The notes under the pieces were generated by a model. That model was not told the DNA's origin. It searched no databases and was given only the letters and a program-made list of their open reading frames with translations. From Streptomyces caniscabiei (lineage in GTDB: Bacteria; Actinomycetota; Actinomycetes; Streptomycetales; Streptomycetaceae), in NCBI RefSeq assembly GCF_014930365.1, contig NZ_JABXWI010000001.1, forward strand, positions 871,984 to 935,983: DNA of 64,000 nt. The letters are read 5' to 3'. The position numbers and the translations under genes are program-made. The first letter of the stretch is position 1. Each line of letters starts with the position of its first letter. Positions 54,834-63,111 of the stretch are shown piece after piece.

Positions 54834-56342
54834 TCAGCCCCCAGATGGCACGGTGCTGGCACCAACGGCGGAAAGCCGGTTCTGGCGCGGGATGAACGCG
54901 GCGATACGGCGCGTGGCGTCCTCCGCCAGCTCCTCCGCGACGACCGCGTACACGTCCTTGGTGAAGGCCACCGACGAATGGCCCAGCACCTCGGACACGA
55001 ACTTGTCGTCGACCCCGGCGGCGATCAACATCGTGGCCGCACCGTGCCGCAGATCGTGGAAGCGGATCGGCGGGAGCGTCAGCCTGAGCGCCACCTCGAC
55101 GGCCGCCTCGGTCGTCCGGTACTTCCGAGCGATCCGCTCGATCGACCAACCCTCCTTGGCCTTCCCGCGGATGTTCGCGTACCGCTCCAGCAAGATCCGG
55201 AACCGGCTCGACAGATACTCCGCCTTCAGCGCCGTGCCGTCCTCGTAACAGAACACGCGGCCCGCGTCCTGGTAGGCCTCACCCCACGCCAGCCGCTCCT
55301 CCAGCTTCCGCTTGTGCCACGCCCTGAAGACGCGGACGGTCTCGTCGTCGAGGGGGATCTGCCGGTACCCGGCCTCGGTCTTCGTGTCGTCCAGGTCGTC
55401 GTCCGACTGCGATTGCAGGACGTGCAGCCGCCGACGGTTGAGGCTGAGGTCTTTCTCCTCGGCGCCGACCAGCTCGCCGCGGCGGGGACCGTAGTACGCG
55501 TCGAGGTGGAAGGCGGGGTACAGCCGCTCGGCGGAGGCCTCGGCGAAGTCGAGGAACGCGCCGCACTGGTCGGACGTCCAGACCATCACCTTCGCCGGGA
55601 TGTTCCCGGTCTTCTCCCATGCCTCGACGCGCTCAGCCGTCCACAGCAGTGGACGCGCGCGCCCCTGCTTCCGCTTCCCGCCCTTGGACCGCCAGACCCC
55701 GTCAGCCGGGTTGTCCGGCCGGATCTTCGACAGCTTCGACGCGTCCGTGAGGGCGCCGTGCAGGACCGCGTGGACGCGCCTGATGCGGCCCTCGGAGATC
55801 GGCCGGGAGTGCAGCCGCTTCCCGTCGCGGGTGGCGCGCGCGTCCTTCAGGCGGCGCAGGATCTCCGACCGGTCGCCCTGCTCCTCGGGCCGGTTGATCT
55901 TCCGCATGGCCGCGTACAGCTCCCGGAAGTGCTCGTCGGTGAGGTCGACGACCTTGATGTGACCGAGCCCCGGCTTCCCGTACAGGTCGATCGTCTCGCG
56001 CTCGGCGTCGAGGGTGGACTTCTTCAGGCCCTCGCCCGTCTCGGCCTCCGACTTCCGCCAGGCGTACCGACGTTCGAGGTACTCGCCGAGCGTGGTCTTC
56101 CGCTCGTCGTGCGCCTTCGGGTTGGCGGCGGTGCCGAGCACCTTGCCCAGCTCGGTCCGGCACTCGCGTTCGGTGTCGTACGGGCCGATGCGCGGTTGCC
56201 GGCGCTTCCCCTCGGCGGACGGCGGTGCCTCGTACCGGGCGTACCAGCCGCCGTGTCCCTTCTTGCTGAGGTCGGGGCATTTCTTGCCGAGCAGCTTCTT
56301 CGTCTCCGTGTCCCGGCACGAGCAGGCCTTGTACGGCTTCAC
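54834..56342 (-). CDS. int: Tyrosine recombinase / integrase
   Basis: 502-residue site-specific recombinase. GTG 56342 overlaps the stop of the XRE gene. The N-terminal Arm-type domain has a Cys-rich start (CSCRDTETKKLLGKKCPDL). The catalytic set is read as Arg in DAYYGPRRGELVG, Lys in the following beta-hairpin (DLSLNRRRLHVLQSQS), HDLRHG (His-x-x-Arg), GHSSVAFT (His) and the nucleophile Tyr in KDVYAVV. It would join element and chromosome at the neighbouring tRNA-Ser gene, whose 3' end is 60 bases from the int stop. Confidence 0.94.
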   Translation of the reverse strand: MKPYKACSCRDTETKKLLGKKCPDLSKKGHGGWYARYEAPPSAEGKRRQPRIGPYDTERECRTELGKVLGTAANPKAHDERKTTLGEYLERRYAWRKSEAETGEGLKKSTLDAERETIDLYGKPGLGHIKVVDLTDEHFRELYAAMRKINRPEEQGDRSEILRRLKDARATRDGKRLHSRPISEGRIRRVHAVLHGALTDASKLSKIRPDNPADGVWRSKGGKRKQGRARPLLWTAERVEAWEKTGNIPAKVMVWTSDQCGAFLDFAEASAERLYPAFHLDAYYGPRRGELVGAEEKDLSLNRRRLHVLQSQSDDDLDDTKTEAGYRQIPLDDETVRVFRAWHKRKLEERLAWGEAYQDAGRVFCYEDGTALKAEYLSSRFRILLERYANIRGKAKEGWSIERIARKYRTTEAAVEVALRLTLPPIRFHDLRHGAATMLIAAGVDDKFVSEVLGHSSVAFTKDVYAVVAEELAEDATRRIAAFIPRQNRLSAVGASTVPSGG

Positions 56343-56911
56343 TCCTTCTCCCCCTCAGCTTCAATGCCGGCGCGGCGGTAGACCTCACGGCGCGCCTCGT
56401 CATCGCTGGTCCGGTCCATGGCCGCGACCACTGCAACCTGGTCTTCCAAGGTCACCGTGACGTCCTGCGGGCGCCACTTCCGCAAGCCCGGCGGAAGCGA
56501 ATGGATCTGGTGGTCGTCGAGGGCGGCTCCAGCCTGCTCTTCGTCTTCAAGTGCTTCGAGCGGGCGCTGACCGTTCATCCACAGCCACGCGTCGAGCGCG
56601 TGCACCGTCTTGGAGCCGGCCACCTCCACCTCACCCACGACCGTGGGCGGAAGGAGCAATGCGCCCGGAGAGACCTTGAGCGCAACGGAGAGCGCGACCA
56701 GGTCATCGACGTCGACGCGCCGCTCGCCCTTCTCGATACGCGTGATCCCGGTGGCCGGGATCGAGTGACCGATCTCCTTCAGCGCTGCGGACAGGCGGGT
56801 CGTCGAAAGGCCGCGGACCTTACGGAGGCGTACGAGGTTGTCGGCCGCGTACCGGCTGACGGGACCCCAGCCGGTGGGCTTGGGCTTGGGGGGTGTCGGA
56901 TTCGCTGTCAC
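56339..56911 (-). CDS. XRE-family transcriptional repressor
   Basis: 190-residue protein, GTG 56911. A helix-turn-helix domain at about residues 22-80 (ADNLVRLRKVRGLSTTRLSAALKEIG; ITRIEKGERRVDVDDLVALSVALKVSPGALLLPP) is followed by a longer C-terminal part without a known motif. Probable repressor of the divergent plus-strand genes and of int, with which it overlaps by four bases. Such proteins keep integrative elements quiescent. Confidence 0.87.
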   Translation of the reverse strand: MTANPTPPKPKPTGWGPVSRYAADNLVRLRKVRGLSTTRLSAALKEIGHSIPATGITRIEKGERRVDVDDLVALSVALKVSPGALLLPPTVVGEVEVAGSKTVHALDAWLWMNGQRPLEALEDEEQAGAALDDHQIHSLPPGLRKWRPQDVTVTLEDQVAVVAAMDRTSDDEARREVYRRAGIEAEGEKE

Positions 56912-56972
56912 TTTCGCAGCGTCCCATGCGCTTCTTGTGTAGTCAACGTCAGTCCCGTACAGTTTCAGGTGT

Positions 56973-56988
56973 CGCAGTAACCGCTGCG
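56973..56988. promoter_or_regulatory. Operator candidate in the element's divergent control region
   Basis: Inverted repeat cgcag-taaccg-ctgcg lies in the 93-bp gap between the XRE gene and the gene at 57005, overlapping the likely promoter of the latter. A related gcagcg word is at 56916-56921. Confidence 0.4.
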
Positions 56989-57004
56989 ATTCCTGGAGGT
57001 TGCA

Positions 57005-57229
57005 ATGCGCAAGAGCGCAGTTGACGTGCTCGAAGTAGACGAATGGCTCACGCCCTCCGAGGCCGCCAAGCTCGCCAAGCTCAGCGTGCGCACGCTGTCG
57101 GACCGACGTTGGAAGAAGATCGGCCCGCCCTACCGGAAGCTCTCGCCCGGCAAGGGTGGACGCGTCCGATACAGGCGCAGCGACGTACTCGCTTGGCTCC
57201 AGGGGGACCAGAAGGCGAGTGCCGCCTGA
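57005..57229 (+). CDS. Excisionase-like helix-turn-helix protein
   Basis: 74-residue protein, ATG 57005 with ctggagg seven bases upstream. A MerR/Xis-type winged helix: EWLTPSEAAKLAKLSVRTLSDRRWKKIGPPYRKL, with RYRRSDVLAWLQ at the end. This is the usual form of excisionases of actinomycete elements. Its stop overlaps the next start (TGATG). Probably needed for excision with Int. Confidence 0.85.
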   Translation: MRKSAVDVLEVDEWLTPSEAAKLAKLSVRTLSDRRWKKIGPPYRKLSPGKGGRVRYRRSDVLAWLQGDQKASAA

Positions 57230-57573
57230 TGTCCGCCTGGACGCGCGATGCGATCGCGGCGCTCGGTCCGGTCACGGACGTGCCCACGCTGGCGGCGATC
57301 CTCGACGTGCACAAGGACACCGTGTACGCGGCGATCCGGCGCGGCGAGTGGACCGCGACCCGCGTGCTCACCCTCGGCCGGAAGATCAAGATTCCGACGC
57401 GTGACCTGATCGCACTCCTGTACGAGTCGGAGCCCGCTTCGCAGGCCAACCCGGCAGTGCCATCACAGTGCCATCACGCCGAGTATCCGCAGGTCGCAGC
57501 CAGCACACCGCATACCTCATGCGGTTGTACCCCTGCCGATTCGGCGGTGATCCGCCCCCTGAGGGGCGCATAG
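57229..57573 (+). CDS. Helix-turn-helix DNA-binding protein
   Basis: 114-residue protein, ATG 57229. The N-terminal 65 residues form a second excisionase-like HTH (TDVPTLAAILDVHKDTVYAAIRRGEWTATRVLTLGRKIKIPTRDLIALL). The C-terminal part is Ser/Pro/His-rich. It overlaps the preceding gene by one base. Two hairpins (57553-57568 and the arms ggcccctcgcg 57578-57588 / cgcgaggggcc 57618-57628) follow at its end. Confidence 0.75.
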   Translation: MSAWTRDAIAALGPVTDVPTLAAILDVHKDTVYAAIRRGEWTATRVLTLGRKIKIPTRDLIALLYESEPASQANPAVPSQCHHAEYPQVAASTPHTSCGCTPADSAVIRPLRGA

Positions 57574-57716
57574 AAGCGGCCCCTCGCGTATGCGCCGGTG
57601 TTAGCCGCACCGACGACCGCGAGGGGCCTCAGCGACAGACCACGGAAAGCGCGAAGCCCCGGGCCTCCACTCGACCGGAACCCAGGGCATCGCTTCACAG
57701 AAGTGGAACCATCACC

Positions 57717-58073
57717 ATGACCCACGATACGGGCCAGCCGCCCGACCAGACCACACCGACCGACGGCCAGCCCTCGAAGATCTGCGCCCACTGGATCGGC
57801 GCCGAGCGCCGCCACTGCGGTGCCATCGAGGGCGTACGCCCGTACCTCACCGGCCTGTGCTGCCCACTCCACACGCCGCGCGCGCTGCGCGGTCTGCCGG
57901 AGTTCGAGCCGGGCCCGGGTTGGCCGGCCGACGCGTGGACGACGCCGAGCCCGCTGTCCGCCTCCGCCCTCTTCGACGAGAGGGCCGTTGCTTCCGGCCG
58001 TCGCCGGTCGTCCGCTCACGTCTACCAGGCGGCGCGGGCGGCGGAGGAGCGCAGGAAGGCGGGCGACCGGTGA
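57717..58073 (+). CDS. Hypothetical element protein
   Basis: 118-residue protein, ATG 57717 preceded by agaagtggaacc. A Cys/His-containing middle (KICAHWIGAERRHCGAIEGVRPYLTGLCCPLHTPRALRG) suggests a small zinc-binding unit; such CxxH/CC proteins are common beside replication genes of Streptomyces elements. The C-terminal helix is basic. No enzyme motif. The GTG of the next gene overlaps its stop. Confidence 0.65.
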   Translation: MTHDTGQPPDQTTPTDGQPSKICAHWIGAERRHCGAIEGVRPYLTGLCCPLHTPRALRGLPEFEPGPGWPADAWTTPSPLSASALFDERAVASGRRRSSAHVYQAARAAEERRKAGDR

Positions 58074-58264
58074 GCGGCAGCAAGGACACGAAGCGGCTCC
58101 TCGACAAGGTTCGCGAGCAGGGGTTCACCGTCCGCTCTACGGGGTCGGGTCACTTCCTTGTACGTGGCCGTCGTGGGGTCGTGTCGGTGTCGTCGACGCC
58201 GTCGGGCGGCCGGACGCTGACGAACACGCGGGCCGCGCTGCGCCGCATCGGAGCACGAGTCTGA
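58070..58264 (+). CDS. HicA-like small protein
   Basis: 64-residue protein, GTG 58070 overlapping the previous stop. The sequence KRLLDKVREQGFTVRSTGSGHFLVRG has the shape of the HicA mRNA-interferase fold, with a conserved Gly-(Ser)-Gly-His where HicA has its catalytic His, and ends ALRRIGARV. No HicB-like antitoxin is adjacent, so a toxin role is doubtful. Alternatively an element-borne RNA-binding protein. Confidence 0.55.
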   Translation: MSGSKDTKRLLDKVREQGFTVRSTGSGHFLVRGRRGVVSVSSTPSGGRTLTNTRAALRRIGARV

Positions 58265-58458
58265 TGGCCGGCCGCCCTGCCTCGGGTGGCTCTGCCGCTT
58301 CGGTGGCAGGGCGCACCCGCACCGCGCTCTTGAACAACCCGTACGGGCTTTCCCTTCGCGAGGTCCGGGCCGAGATCCGCCGCTGTACCGCACGCGGTTG
58401 GCAGCTGTGGGAGATCCGGCTCCGCTTCGCACCCGACCGCAAGGACCGCACCACGTGA
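58264..58458 (+). CDS. Hypothetical basic protein
   Basis: 64-residue protein, ATG 58264 overlapping the preceding TGA. Arg-rich, with SLREVRAEIRRCTARGWQLWEIRLRFAPDRK. No recognised domain. Part of a run of overlapping genes. Confidence 0.5.
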   Translation: MAGRPASGGSAASVAGRTRTALLNNPYGLSLREVRAEIRRCTARGWQLWEIRLRFAPDRKDRTT

Positions 58459-58877
58459 GCGTCATCAACGTGCCAGACGACGACCCGGTGTCCCTCTGGG
58501 CATCGGCGCGCGTGACCGAGCTGCTCGGCGACAGCGCGACGCGTCCGCCGAAGTACGGCAGCGCCGAGTGGCATCGGCTCGCTGGGAACGACCCGCGCAA
58601 GGGCGCGGCAGTGATCACGGCCGCTGAACTGTGGCGTCGGTTCGGAGACGAGGAAGACCTGTTGGCCTGGTTCCGTGACGCGTCCCGTGCGCGCACTCCG
58701 CTCGCGAGCTGGAAGACCCGCGCCGAACTGGACGCACTCGCGAAGCCGAAGCCGCCCCGACCGGTCCAGGCCGCCAGCGGCTGGCCGCCCGTTGCGATCC
58801 CCGGACGGCCCGGCTGGTACCGGCACCTCGTCAACGGCCGCCAGGTCGACGCGCAGCGGACGGAGATGGCGGCATGA
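58455..58877 (+). CDS. DUF2742-like element protein
   Basis: 140-residue protein, GTG 58455 overlapping the previous stop. The segment KYGSAEWHRLAGNDPRKGAAVITAAELWRRF resembles the DUF2742 family found in actinobacterial phages and elements. No known function. Four-base overlap with the ATPase gene that follows. Confidence 0.6.
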   Translation: MSVINVPDDDPVSLWASARVTELLGDSATRPPKYGSAEWHRLAGNDPRKGAAVITAAELWRRFGDEEDLLAWFRDASRARTPLASWKTRAELDALAKPKPPRPVQAASGWPPVAIPGRPGWYRHLVNGRQVDAQRTEMAA

Positions 58878-60160
58878 CCGAGACGTTCGACCTCATGGCC
58901 CAGCTCACGGGCGAACGGGCGCGCTGCGAGCAGCACAGCCAGTACCTCCCGTGCGGACATGTCGAGTGCCGCGAAGAGGAGCGCGGAGGCTCGGCGAGGG
59001 CCGACCAGGATCGGAGCCCGAACGTCGTAGGCAAGGATGACGAGCAGGAATCGCGGCCCCGTTCTCTGCTGCTGCGGCCTGCCTCCGGCATCCGTATCCG
59101 GCCCGTGCGCTGGCTGTGGGACACCACCCCCGAGGGTGCCCCACCGACCAGCCACGGCCGGATTCCGCTGCACTCCCTCGCCATCGCGGCCGGCGGCCCA
59201 GGGCTGGGGAAGTCGCAGTTCGCGGTGTGGATGACTGCGCGCATCACAACGGGCACGCTGCCCGGTGAGCTGTACGGGAAGCCTCGCCCGGTCATCTACG
59301 CCGCCGCAGAGGACTCGTGGTCCTTCACCATTGCGCCCCGTCTGCTGGCCGCCGGAGCGGACATGGAGATGGTGTTCCACGTTTCCGTACGGGACGAGGA
59401 AAGGATCTACGCCCGGCTCACGCTCCCGATCGACACGTCCCTGTTGGCGAAGGAAGCCGAGCGGCACAGCGTCGCCCTGCTCGTCATGGACCCGCTGCTG
59501 TCGTACATCGACAAGGGCATCAACGACTACCGGGCCGCAGAAGTCCGGCAGGCGCTGGAGCCCCTCGTCGAGGCGGCCGACCGGCACCGCTTCACGATCC
59601 TGGGCCTGGCCCACTTCACGAAGTCCGGTGCCGCCGACCCGCTCGCCCGCGTTGCAGGATCCGGTGCCTTCGGCCAGCTCATCCGGAGCCTGATCGCGTT
59701 CGCCAAGGAAGAGGGTGAGCGCGACGAGCCCGACCGGTTCGTCATGTCGCTGGAGAAGAACAACCTCGGGCGGCTCGGCCTCCCCTCGTACGAGTACGCG
59801 ATCCAGCCCGTCACGATCGCCACCGACGAAGGCCCGTCGCACGTCTCCCGGTTCGTCCTCGGCGGCGAGACGACGACCAGCGTGCGCGAGGTCATGCGGG
59901 ACGAGTCCATGCCCGACACCAACCGCGGCGAGACGAACGAAACCGTCGTATGGCTGCGCGCCTACCTCACGGACCAGGGAGGCTCCGACCTCGCCGCCGA
60001 CGTCAAGATCGCAGCGAAGAAGGACGGCATCAGCGAGTCCAGCCTCCAGCGCGCCCGCCGGAAGCTCGGGGTGTCGATGCAGCAGTCCGGGTTCGGCAAG
60101 GACCGGCGTTCCACGTGGAGCCTGCCGGAGGCCGTCGTCGAGGACGGAGGCGAGTCGTGA
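58874..60160 (+). CDS. RepA-like AAA ATPase (replicative helicase type)
   Basis: 428-residue protein, ATG 58874. After a Cys/His-containing start, the RecA-like core runs from about residue 95: Walker A GGPGLGKSQFAVW near 111, then a Walker B region VALLVMDPLLSYIDKG near 205 and the HFTKSG motif. This is the AAA_25/RepA type, used as replicative helicase by plasmids and elements. The C-terminal 90 residues form a winged-helix (SESSLQRARRKLGVSM). It is followed by the repeat-rich region 60161-60394. Suggests the element can replicate when excised. Confidence 0.85.
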   Translation: MTETFDLMAQLTGERARCEQHSQYLPCGHVECREEERGGSARADQDRSPNVVGKDDEQESRPRSLLLRPASGIRIRPVRWLWDTTPEGAPPTSHGRIPLHSLAIAAGGPGLGKSQFAVWMTARITTGTLPGELYGKPRPVIYAAAEDSWSFTIAPRLLAAGADMEMVFHVSVRDEERIYARLTLPIDTSLLAKEAERHSVALLVMDPLLSYIDKGINDYRAAEVRQALEPLVEAADRHRFTILGLAHFTKSGAADPLARVAGSGAFGQLIRSLIAFAKEEGERDEPDRFVMSLEKNNLGRLGLPSYEYAIQPVTIATDEGPSHVSRFVLGGETTTSVREVMRDESMPDTNRGETNETVVWLRAYLTDQGGSDLAADVKIAAKKDGISESSLQRARRKLGVSMQQSGFGKDRRSTWSLPEAVVEDGGES

Positions 60161-60394
60161 ACACCCGCCTCATTACCCCCATGGCACACATGGCACGAAT
60201 GACAGACATGGTCGTGACCTGCATCGATGCCATACGGGTCAGGTGACAGACATGGCACGCATGGTGACACGCATGGACGGCCATTCATGCCATTCGTGTC
60301 ACCGCGTGTCACCCATAAATGTCACCCCAAAACCGCAGGTCATCCCCATGTTTGCCATGTATGTCATTCATTCCCCTTTACGTAAGGAGCAGTA
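60161..60394. repeat. Iteron-like repeat region after the RepA-like gene
   Basis: Non-coding 234 bp, less GC-rich than the surroundings, crowded with the words atggcac, gacagacatgg, gtgacacgc and their complements (gccat, tgtcacc). On the left atggcacacatggcac and on the right ccattcatgccattcgtgtcacc form partly mirrored arrays. A replication origin or regulator-binding array is plausible. Confidence 0.55.
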
Positions 60395-60643
60395 ATGGCA
60401 GAGATCATCCCCGCCGCACCCGGCTGGTACGTCCAGAGCCACACCGTCGGAGCCATCGACCCCGTCATCGCGTGGACCCTGGCTCCCGACCTCGACGGCG
60501 GCACAGTGCTGCTGCCCTTCGTTCCCGCCGGCCGCGGCTACCCGCCCGAGGTGCTCGACCTCAAAGCCTTCCCTCGGGACGAATGGTCCGTCGTCTACCT
60601 CCCCAACCGTGACCCCGCCGTCGACGGATCGGAGCCGTCGTGA
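60395..60643 (+). CDS. Hypothetical element protein
   Basis: 82-residue protein, ATG 60395 preceded by aaggagcagta. Compact and rich in aromatic residues (APGWYVQSHTVG; AWTLAPDLDGGTVLLPFVP). No family recognised. Its stop overlaps the next GTG. Confidence 0.6.
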   Translation: MAEIIPAAPGWYVQSHTVGAIDPVIAWTLAPDLDGGTVLLPFVPAGRGYPPEVLDLKAFPRDEWSVVYLPNRDPAVDGSEPS

Positions 60644-60858
60644 CCGAGTCGACCAGCCACGTAGAGCAGCAGGTAGCGGCCCGTATCGCCGCCGCGAAGG
60701 TCCGCGTGGCCGCCGCGAAGGAGCGGAGGGACGACCTCGCCCAGGCCCGCCGGCGCGGCCTCGCCCACCGGCACGCCAGGAAGCTACGAAACCTCGCCGA
60801 GGCCGAGCAGCGCCAGGCCGACGACGTCGACCACGACCAGGACGACGACACCGACTGA
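60640..60858 (+). CDS. Hypothetical helical element protein
   Basis: 72-residue protein, GTG 60640 overlapping the previous stop (GTGA). One long amphipathic, Ala/Arg/Glu-rich helix (VEQQVAARIAAAKVRVAAAK), probably coiled coil, with an acidic tail DDVDHDQDDDTD. Function unknown. Confidence 0.6.
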   Translation: MTESTSHVEQQVAARIAAAKVRVAAAKERRDDLAQARRRGLAHRHARKLRNLAEAEQRQADDVDHDQDDDTD

Positions 60859-60882
60859 CCCGCCTGAAAGGAGATGCACCCC

Positions 60883-61179
60883 ATGCAGGAAGGCCTGTTC
60901 GAGGAGGCCCCGTATCGGACCGCGCCACCGAAACCCGAGCCGCCGCCACGCCGCCGCAAGGGTGTCTACGAGGGACCGCGCACGTACTCCATGCCGCCGA
61001 GGGCTGCGAGGTTCGTGTACCAGCCGCCACCGCCCCGCCCGATCCTCACCGCCGAGTTCGTGAAGCAGCTCCGCCGCGAGGCCGCCGACGCCCACCCCGA
61101 CCGAGGCGGCACGGCGGAAGCGTTCCGGGTGGCGCACGCCGCGTACCTCGCCGCGAAACAACTCCTCGAGGACCACTAA
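60883..61179 (+). CDS. DnaJ-like (J-domain) mini-protein
   Basis: 98-residue protein. AAGGAG at 60868-60873 is correctly spaced for ATG 60883 but abuts ATG 60874, so 60883 is preferred. A Pro-rich N-terminus is followed by a C-terminal J-domain-like segment, EFVKQLRREAADAHPDRGGTAEAFRVAHAAYLAAKQLL, with the HPD motif that stimulates DnaK. Only the helices II-III part is clear. Possibly recruits DnaK during element replication. Confidence 0.72.
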   Translation: MQEGLFEEAPYRTAPPKPEPPPRRRKGVYEGPRTYSMPPRAARFVYQPPPPRPILTAEFVKQLRREAADAHPDRGGTAEAFRVAHAAYLAAKQLLEDH

Positions 61180-61235
61180 CCAACCCACTCCGGCCGTCGA
61201 CCGGCGGCCGGCCAACCCGAGCAAGGAGAAGCACC

Positions 61236-61655
61236 GTGAACAAGCCCCTCAGCCTCGTGCACACCGCCGAGCAGACCGAACCCCCGCAGCTCGACGGCCC
61301 CACCGAACCCTGCATCGTCACCGGACCCAACGACCCGCACGCCGTCCGCGTCCAGCTCGGCGACACCGACGACGACGGAGACACCGACAACACCGTGTAC
61401 GTCACCTTCGAGTTCAGCGACGGCCGCTCCCTTGAGATCAGCCTCGACGACCACCGCGCCGACTACATCGGCGGCCTGCTGAAGAAGGCCCACGCCATGG
61501 TCGAGGAGCGTAAGGACGCGGAGATGGCGGCCTGGACCGCGTCGCTGCCCGCTCCCTGCCCGCTGCACGACGGGCCGTCGGTCGAGGGCACGCACTGCAC
61601 GTGCGACGGAGTACAGGACGCGTACGGCAACCCGGTCGAGTCCACCAACGCCTGA
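61236..61655 (+). CDS. Hypothetical acidic element protein
   Basis: 139-residue protein, GTG 61236 preceded by caaggagaa. An acidic stretch GDTDDDGDTDNTVYVTFEFSDG is followed by LEISLDDHRADYIGGLLKKAH and a Cys/His end (CPLHDGPSVEGTHCTC) that may bind zinc. No named family. Followed by two hairpins. Confidence 0.6.
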   Translation: MNKPLSLVHTAEQTEPPQLDGPTEPCIVTGPNDPHAVRVQLGDTDDDGDTDNTVYVTFEFSDGRSLEISLDDHRADYIGGLLKKAHAMVEERKDAEMAAWTASLPAPCPLHDGPSVEGTHCTCDGVQDAYGNPVESTNA

Positions 61656-61669
61656 CCCGCACACGAAAC

Positions 61670-61734
61670 GGCCGGCCCGCGGGAACCGGGCCGGCCACCC
61701 CCAGGATCGCACCGGCCGTCCGCGCGACGGCCGG
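61670..61734 (+). terminator. Tandem hairpin terminator
   Basis: Two adjacent hairpins: ggccggcccg/cgggccggcc (61670-61679, 61687-61696) and ccggccgtc/gacggccgg (61712-61720, 61726-61734), 15 and 57 bases after the gene stop. Confidence 0.65.
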
Positions 61735-61853
61735 CCAGGTGTGGTTGGCGGGTGGTGGCGATGGCCCGGCTGGGTTTCCGGCCGGGCCGTTCTGCTGTCC
61801 GGAATCCGTACGACCTCGTAGAGCACAAGATTTCACAAGGGAGGTGACCCGCT

Positions 61854-62507
61854 GTGGACGGACCCGAACGACTCGACGGACGCGACGGCCAGGTGTGGGC
61901 CGCGTACATCTCAGGGGCGACCCAAGAGGCCATTGCCCGCCAGCATGGTGTGACCCAACAGAGGGTGTCGCAGATCTTGAGTGAGATCAGGGCGAGCATC
62001 GGTGACGTGGCTCGTACGGATGCGGCTCTGCTCGCGCAGGAGCGTACGGACGCTCTGCTCGCCGCGGTATGGCCGGCCGCGATGAGCGGTGACCCGAAGG
62101 CCGTGGGCGCCGCGCTCAGGGTGCTGGAGCGGCAGGCGAAGGCGCTGGGTACGGACGCTGTGGAGCCGATCGCGGTGACGTTCGAGCGGCACCTTGACGA
62201 CCAGGGTCAGTTGGTGGCGGCTGCGCTGCGGGCGGCCTTTGATGCGCTGGAGTTGTCGCCGGAGCAGCAGGCTTGGGCGGCGTACGCGGCGTCGACGGCG
62301 TTGTATCAGTCGGCTGGCCAGGATCCGCCTGCTGATGCGCCTCCGCCTCCGCCGCATCCTTCTTCGCCTGCCGCTCCGGTCGAGGTGCCGGTGGATCCGC
62401 GTGCGGGGATGGAGCAGCGGTTGCGGGACCTGGTCGCGGACGAGGACGTCGATGTCGACGCGCTGCTCGCAGAGGTCGACAAGGAGGAGGGCCGTGGGGA
62501 TGGCTGA
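61854..62507 (+). CDS. Helix-turn-helix protein, terminase-small-subunit-like
   Basis: 217-residue protein, GTG 61854 with agggaggtg upstream. An N-terminal HTH (VWAAYISGATQEAIARQHGVTQQRVSQILSEI) is followed by a helical region (LLAQERTDALLAAVWPAAMSG; ALRVLERQAKALG) of the type seen in phage small terminase-like proteins, and a Pro-rich and acidic C-terminal end. It may bind DNA for replication or packaging. The next gene overlaps its end by eight bases. Confidence 0.65.
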   Translation: MDGPERLDGRDGQVWAAYISGATQEAIARQHGVTQQRVSQILSEIRASIGDVARTDAALLAQERTDALLAAVWPAAMSGDPKAVGAALRVLERQAKALGTDAVEPIAVTFERHLDDQGQLVAAALRAAFDALELSPEQQAWAAYAASTALYQSAGQDPPADAPPPPPHPSSPAAPVEVPVDPRAGMEQRLRDLVADEDVDVDALLAEVDKEEGRGDG

Positions 62508-62883
62508 CGAGACGGAGAAGCGGCTCGCCAAGATGCGCCAGGCGTTGGCGAAGCTGCGGCGTGAGGGTCGGGAGCGGGAGTTCGGGGCGGTGGCGTCCGC
62601 GTACGCCGCGTTGAAGGCCGAGCAGATGGCGCGGGCGGAGGAGGAGGGCCGTGCTGCTGCTCGTGCGCGAGCGGAGGCGCGGCGGGCTCGGGTGGTGCGG
62701 GGGCGGCCGGTGCCGTCGGGGGTGTGGCGTCTGCCGCCGGGGTTTGCGAGTCCGTTGGCTGCGCAGAGGGCGCGCGGGATTGGCGTGCCGCGGGAGGAGC
62801 CGGTGAGGCCGGCGTACGGGTTGCGTCCGTGGCGGCGTTCTGGGGGGCCGATGTCTGAGGTGATTTGGAGGCCGGGCCGGTAG
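62500..62883 (+). CDS. Hypothetical basic element protein
   Basis: 127-residue protein. ATG 62500 chosen, but GTG 62494 is equally well placed behind aaggaggagg and would add two residues. N-terminal Lys/Arg/Glu-rich helices (EKRLAKMRQALAKLRREGR; AALKAEQMARAEEEGRAAAR), then a Pro/Gly-rich basic half. No domain recognised. Followed by a hairpin. Confidence 0.6.
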   Translation: MADETEKRLAKMRQALAKLRREGREREFGAVASAYAALKAEQMARAEEEGRAAARARAEARRARVVRGRPVPSGVWRLPPGFASPLAAQRARGIGVPREEPVRPAYGLRPWRRSGGPMSEVIWRPGR

Positions 62884-62889
62884 CGGGGT

Positions 62890-62930
62890 GGAGCCCGCTT
62901 CCCCGGCCGACGTTGGGGGGAGCGGGCTCC
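62890..62930 (+). terminator. Hairpin terminator
   Basis: ggagcccgct (62890-62899) and agcgggctcc (62921-62930), 10-bp perfect arms, starting 6 bases after the stop; a second pair of cccgcccc/ggggcggg arms follows. Confidence 0.6.
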
Positions 62931-63060
62931 GGCGACCCGCCCCGGTGTGCAGACCAACAAAGGAGGACGGGGCGGGCCGTTGGGCCGTCCCGGAACCTGG
63001 ATCACGGACAGGCCCCGGGGCGGCACTGTTTTGGAGGGTAGCGCGGCTTCCGTAGGTGTC

Positions 63061-63078
63061 CTTCCGGAAGCTCCGGAA
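63061..63078. promoter_or_regulatory. Operator candidate upstream of the HTH gene at 63112
   Basis: Perfect palindrome cttccggaag (63061-63070) followed by a second tccggaa (63072-63078) within 50 bases of the start codon. Confidence 0.4.
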
Positions 63079-63111
63079 TGATCTTTGCGGGGTGGCTTTT
63101 ACCGTCCGGGC

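Noticed and set aside
58070..58264. Functional HicA toxin
   Set aside because: No antitoxin gene is adjacent and the key segment fits only loosely, so only a fold-level similarity is claimed.
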